A stretch of 64,000 bases of DNA from Prosopocoilus inquinatus (Eukaryota; Arthropoda; Insecta; Coleoptera; Lucanidae). The stretch lies in NCBI GenBank assembly GCA_036172665.1, contig CM069876.1, forward strand, positions 37,417,001-37,481,000, written 5' to 3'. The position numbers and the translations under genes were made by a program. Positions 59,272 to 64,000 of the stretch are shown one piece after another; the stretch's first letter is position 1, and each line of letters begins with the position of its first letter. The notes below the pieces were generated by a model, which did not search any database, was not told the origin of the DNA, and worked only from the letters and a program-made list of their open reading frames with translations.

Positions 59272-60312
59272 AGGTTGTCGCTCACTTGGCCGGCACAGCA
59301 CGGTGCGGCGTGGTGACGTCCGTTCCATGCTGGCGACGTATTGTAGCGTCGCACTCTGTTATAATAATAATAATAAAAATAATTCTTTAATGCTGATTAG
59401 ATCGGTAGTTGTCAGATGTTAGCCAGCGGTGATCGGTAGATTGCGTGGTAGAAGTTGGTGTGTACGAATATAAAATTAGTTTACGTCAAGTAGTGACAAG
59501 TTCGACATGTACGTCAACAGTATATCTGATGATGAAGACATTATTGTAATGGCCGCTTTATTAGATGAAGAAGAAAACCTGAAGGGAAAAAGGAAAATAT
59601 GAGTCCATCCTATTAATAAAAAAAGGGCGACTCTAGAAGAATTCCACCATCTATTTCAAGATCTAAAGGAAGACGGAAAAAGCAAAGCAAAACAGGGAAG
59701 CATCCTCAACATAAGTGGACACGTTATAATGTCAGTAGGCGATGCCGCTCACTTTGCCGGACTGGCACCTTCTAAGGTTCTAAATCGATACACTTCGTGT
59801 TCAGGTAGCGACATTAGTGATTTTTTCTATCTATCCTTGTCGCACAATAATCTTGTCTAGTGATAAAAAAACACAGTCGAAAGCTTGTTAATCAAAGTGA
59901 CGTTTCACAAATGGCATTTTACTGTGGCTGCGGAGAATAACATAACCTAATACATTTTTGACTAGACAGTCAGCCCTAAACTACTACCATTGGTGTAAAC
60001 AGAATTCCCTAAAAGTGATTTCCTTGTTGCTCTTGCGACATTTGTATTTGTTATCTTTGTTACACAAGAATCTCGGAATGGGAATGTATTGGCGTTACCT
60101 GAACACTAAGTGTGTTGATTTAGTGACCTTAGCACCCTCCGTTGTTTGCCAGGCAGAATCGGAGACCTGCAATCCCGTCAAGCACTGTTCGCGCTGACCC
60201 GTCCCGTGCTGATCAAGTGAGCGGTCGTCCGTTCATTTATATATGTTTAATTCAGTCCGTATTTAACGGGGCGGAACGGGCCGTGACGTGCTGGCCAAGT
60301 GAGCGACAACCT
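59272..60312 (+). mobile_element. PIF/Harbinger element, internally deleted (1041 bp)
   Basis: TIRs start AGGTTGTCGCTCACTTGGCC at both ends, continuing with GGCACAGCACGG left and AGCACGTCACGG right. The 3-bp duplication TAA occurs at 59269-59271 and 60313-60315, the Harbinger signature. A diverged extra copy of the right end lies at about 60195-60231. Only a fragment of coding sequence remains. Confidence 0.9.
59507..59860 (+). pseudogene. PIF/Harbinger transposase N-terminal fragment
   Basis: ATG at 59507 reads MYVNSISDDEDIIVMAALLD then EEENLKGKRKI, a TGA (59600-59602, where the family usually has Trp), then VHPINKKRATLEEFHHLFQD and LKEDGKS. This is the N-terminal part of HARBI1/ALP1-like DDE nucleases (W.HPIN.KR...GEFH.LF.DL). 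After about 59690 the frame stays open to TAG at 59858 but no longer resembles the family, consistent with an internal deletion joining unrelated sequence. The catalytic domain is missing. Confidence 0.75.
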
Positions 60313-60315
60313 TAA

Positions 60316-61356
60316 AGCAGTCCACCGGAGGCAAACGGTCCAATGAGCAAGATGGCAGCCAATCAAAATATGGTATAAGATAATGCGACCTCTAGAGTCC
60401 AATAAACACAGTGACATCAAAAGGCGCCGCCAAGCAACCAGGAAATTAGCTCGTAACAAAATACTTCCTCTTTGTATTGCTTTCTCTTTATAGATTATTT
60501 ATTTATTTATTTTTCTCCTTTTACTTTGTATAACAAATAGAACATTCAAGAACATTTTACACTCGTGAGATGTTCACTTATTCTTATGAAATTTGCACAA
60601 TCGACGATATCCAACGACGTTTGCACAGGCGTACTAATCCTTTGGGTGTTTAGAAAGTCATTTTTTAATATACAGGGTAAGTCACTAACCGCGCCTTCCT
60701 TCCTCGATAGCATATTTATAGAACGAGAGAGATTTTCTCTTTCAGAGATAGATTCTATCTATTGAGGTCTACAACCTAAAATTATTTTTTGACACATACA
60801 GGGTGTTCCGTGAAATGGTAGTAGCACGCGGCAGTATTTCTTTCTTTTAATGGATCACTTTGTATTATACAAAGTTGTAACATTTGATCCTCTACACAAT
60901 ACTTTAATTTTAGTTATTTATGTTAACTATTTTTAATCAATTAGAATCTGCTTCAAGGTTTTCTTTTTTCTAATGCAATTTAATAAGCAAATTTTTTTTG
61001 TTGTGCAATGCTGCTTATTCCGTTTTAAGACTAAAATGTCTGTAACTCGTGTAGTCTAACCTTCTGTTTTACAGTGGCATTTTAAATTAATCTTAGCGCA
61101 TGGAAACTTAAACTAACAAATTATTTCTTTAGACAGGGTTGGAGTTCGCCCCAAAAGGGACGATGAAAACTTAAAAGTAGTTAACGGATCGATAGAGGGT
61201 CAATGAACTTCTAAGGGTCATTTAGAGGTCGATGAACTATTAGTGGTCGATTTAAAAGATCTGTTTTCTATTATTCTCTTTGATTTCTTCATACATAGAT
61301 TATACTAAAATGTATTTGAGACAGTTTTTTGTTGTACAAAGAAATTAGATTTAGCT
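60316..61356. other. Non-coding; two TACAGGGT words
   Basis: TACAGGGTAAGTCACTAACC at about 60671 and TACAGGGTGTTCCGTGAAAT at about 60797 look like insect transposon termini, but I cannot pair them. A TATTTATTTATTTATT run lies near 60497. No gene. Confidence 0.4.
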
Positions 61357-61540
61357 ACATAGAGAGAAATCAATAGTAAAAAGTAACACAAATTGTAGTC
61401 AGAATGAAGAGAGAATCAAGTTGTAGCAAATATTAGCACAATTGTAGTAAATAGTTCGACAATTGTGCGAATATTTGCTAGAATTTGTTTCATTCTGACT
61501 ACAATTTGTGTTACTTTTTACTATTGATTTTTCTCTGTGT
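61357..61540. mobile_element. Foldback MITE (184 bp)
   Basis: Arms of about 80 bp: left ACATAGAGAGAAATCAATAG and right, inward, ACACAGAGAAAAATCAATAG, continuing through TAAAAAGTAACACAAATTGT and AGTCAGAATGA. The short loop lies near 61450. No coding. Confidence 0.88.
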
Positions 61541-63120
61541 GTGCTGCCATCTTCAGCAGATGCCTTCTTCCTTGATCACAAGAGAAGTCTTGACTTGTAT
61601 TTAGTTTTAACTTTCAATTTCTTTCAAATAAAAGCAAAAAGTGAAAATATTGCTGTGGACGTGAATATGAAGTATCAGAAATGAAATGGGTTTCATGTTT
61701 AGTCAAAAGATGGCGCTATAAATTATTTCCACCACGTCTTTTAAGATGCTTCTCAATTTAAATTTGCGAAATTAGAAGATAAGTTTTAGCAGAGAACGTC
61801 AGTGTAAAGATGAAATGCTGTTACAGCAAGTCCCTTTTTGTTCAGGAGATGGCGCTTGAATGATCCCTGTTACGCTGTCACGTATTTATAAAATAAAACC
61901 ATCGCGAAAGTAGAATTTGGCTGGAAACAATAATACGATGACAAATGCGTTTTTTAAATTTCGATGAAAGTATTTTTATCTTTTGGCCAAGAGATGGCAC
62001 CCGAAACAATTCACTTTTAGAAACCCTATAGTACGAGTCTAGCAGAATGGCATGCATTTTTAATTGGTTCCACCATATTTCAGCAAAAATGTACTTCAGC
62101 CAATCATAAGAAAGAATGTTAGTGTAGTTTGGCGCCAACACTTGAATTTGACAGTGAAAATAAGCAAAGAAGGTTAGGTAATATTGTCAGTTTGACACTA
62201 ACGGGACTTTTTTTTGCTGATATTTGGGCTGCGGTAAGTGAGCCGTCGAAGTGGTCAGACCAAATCACGTGATCACTTTTCTCAATTGGTGATTGGTCAG
62301 AGGGTTTAGTCGGACCGCTGACTTGACGATTTTATGTAATTTGACCGTTGACTTAACGCGATCTTGATTTTAAAAGAGTAAGCAAGGTTAGAACGTATTG
62401 TCAGTGCCAATGACGGGACTTTTTTTGCTGAAAGATGGCTGACTCTGCCAGACTCTAACTAGAGGGTCTCTATTCGCTATTTATTCATTAAACAAATGCA
62501 AACGCAGTATTTGAAATAAAACTTAAGAGTAACTAATTAAATGTCATTCGCTTAAGCTGTACAATGTGTCGAGGAAAACCACATAGAGGACAAAAAGTAT
62601 CGAATAGTTGTTAAATAAAACAAAAGGATAAAACGCAGCACAGAAAATCAATCCGAGCTCTACTTATTACTTAGTTTGTATTTTCTATGTACAACCTCGA
62701 CAATGAACGAATAAAATGCAGTGAACAAAATCGATTTTAATTAAATAATAATGCAAATATGAAAGCGCTCAGCCTCATTTCATTTGCACACGTACGAAAA
62801 GAATAAATAATTGACTGAGGTCGCATGCATTTTCCACCAACGATTTATTTCACTATGGTGGTTAGAAAATGAAATCAATTTAAGCTCAATTTACGTACGT
62901 TCAAAATATGTAATGTAATATGTGTCTATATATAATTTACTGATTATATGACGATCGAAATAAGCCTTTAGAACTATTTATTTATTTTTTGTTCTAAAAC
63001 CTTCTGTCTGTGCTTTTACGAAGACACAGTTTACATAAACTGCGATTTAAATGAGATTTGGCGTCTGAAGAAAATGCATGTTACTATACAATTACATTTT
63101 CCCTTGCAAAAGAGATTCAC
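61541..63120. repeat. Non-coding; AGATGGCGC units and a 212-bp-spaced duplication
   Basis: AGATGGCGCT at 61708 and 61847 and AGATGGCACC at about 61992 sit in contexts like those of the 4.7-6.6 kb array (GTC AGT GTAAAGATGAAATGCTGTTAC-like phrase near 61800). At about 62171 and 62383 the phrase AGGTTAG.A...ATTGTCAGT through ACGGGACTTTTTTTGCTGA (one fewer T in one copy) is repeated. The rest, 62460-63120, shows nothing. Confidence 0.5.
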
Positions 63121-63337
63121 ACCCGTATTCATAAACCAAACTTACGCTATGCGTTCGTTTACAATTCGCTATATTTCATACACGGTATGTATTTCCCACA
63201 TTGTAGGAAAGTAATTCACAAAATATTCATAAACCCTCACTGACTATGCGCCAAAAATGTGGGAAATATGCTCAGTTTATGAAATATAGCGAATTTTAAG
63301 CGGACGCATAGCGTAAGTTTGGTTTATGAGTACCGGC
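63121..63337. mobile_element. MITE with long TIRs (about 217 bp)
   Basis: Left CCGTATTCATAAACCAAACT and right, inward, CGGTACTCATAAACCAAACT; the arms continue through TACGCTATGCGT and ATTCGCTATATTTCATA, then TATTTCCCACAT. No coding. Confidence 0.85.
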
Positions 63338-64000
63338 CTCAATTTGGCGAATTTTCCTTGCAGAAAAAAAAAGGTTCACTTCGGTTATACACCAGACGTG
63401 AATTTGAACTACCACCCTCTTGCCATTAGGGATTCTTCTTGATGACTGGCGAACATATTTCATCCGGGCGATCGTTAATAGCCGCCGAAAACCGTCGTCG
63501 ATATTTCATAATTTGGAGGGGCTTACTCGCCTTCTGCGAATAAAACGTAAACAAGATCGAGCTTTTCTTTAAATCATTGCGGCGCGTTCGACGCTTGAAC
63601 AAACGAGGGTGGGCCTGGTGTTCGGAGGGGGATTTAGTGACTTCTCCAAATTTCTGTTGTCTGTTTACTCTCACAGCATCATTTATATCACATTATACAA
63701 CAGCCCCTTTGGACCTACCAGACGAAAAAAATGATCATCACCAGTCACAAAAGATTGATGAAAGTTATAATCTCGGAATTCTCTTCTTTAAACAGACGAA
63801 AACAATCCAACAGGCAGAGTACCGTGAGATGATTTGGTAATTTTGGCGAACAGCGAAAATGATTTGTAATAGAATGTTATGATAAGACCAAGCGCATGCT
63901 ACAAATCCCTTACAGCGAATCCCTTAGCGAATGGCGTCAGACAGGGGTAACTGTCTAAACTTTTCTACAGTTACGTTATCCCCCGGGTCACTTAAGATAC
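63338..64000. other. Non-coding, nothing firm
   Basis: Two overlapping ORFs on opposite strands (63426-63674 and 63577-63840) have no motif. Nothing else seen up to the window end. Confidence 0.4.

Noticed and set aside
63426..63840. Two overlapping 82-87-codon ORFs at the right edge
   Set aside because: No motif or coding bias on either strand.

Overview
This is an AT-rich eukaryotic (animal) window, almost certainly an insect chromosome. The evidence is an intron-containing single-copy transcription cofactor gene, mariner/Tc1/pogo/PIF-Harbinger/hAT transposons at high density, many foldback MITEs and long degenerate satellite-like arrays. The order cannot be fixed from sequence alone; a beetle-like genome is a guess. 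There are no prokaryotic features, and I see no tRNA or rRNA gene.

Only one host gene is firmly supported: a myocardin-related transcription factor (Mrtf/MKL, mal-d type) on the + strand. Its exons are at about 25199/25306-25405, 26932-26997 and 27062-29562. Introns have GT-AG ends, the joined frame encodes 888 residues from the ATG at 25306, and a polyadenylation signal lies near 30023. It carries RPEL actin-binding repeats, a basic region, a SAP domain, a coiled coil and an acidic C-terminal tail, as expected of the actin-regulated SRF coactivator. A possible orphan coding exon (291-539) and weak minus-strand exon candidates (39.5 and 41.5 kb) are the only other hints of host genes.

Region by region: 0-10 kb is diverged tandem repeat DNA (1.3-3.7 kb, 4.7-6.6 kb, 9.2-9.7 kb) with a GC-rich patch at about 4 kb. 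10.5-18.9 kb holds a dead mariner, a TIR element and a dead Tc1/mariner-like element whose right end is caught in a perfect 154-bp tandem duplication. 19-25 kb is mostly unannotatable AT-rich DNA. 25.2-30.05 kb is Mrtf. 30-37 kb has a second dead copy of the same mariner, a DD41D mariner-like element with perfect TIRs nested in a larger inverted repeat, and two MITEs. 41.7-47 kb has a hAT MITE with an 8-bp target duplication, a foldback, and a pogo-like element with a nearly intact transposase. 48.4-55.1 kb holds an LTR-like block and satellite arrays. 55.7-63.4 kb holds an inverted-repeat-bounded block, several MITEs, a 69-bp minisatellite and a deleted PIF/Harbinger element.

The most interesting object is inside the predicted 5' intron of the pogo element: a 583-bp insertion (43967-44549) flanked by a 12-bp target duplication. 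It is built of two interlocked perfect or near-perfect inverted repeats (order A-B-A'-B'). Each B arm carries a complete type I hammerhead-ribozyme motif, one on each strand. The variable-length target duplication and the ribozyme suggest a Penelope-like or related retroelement; that assignment is inference.
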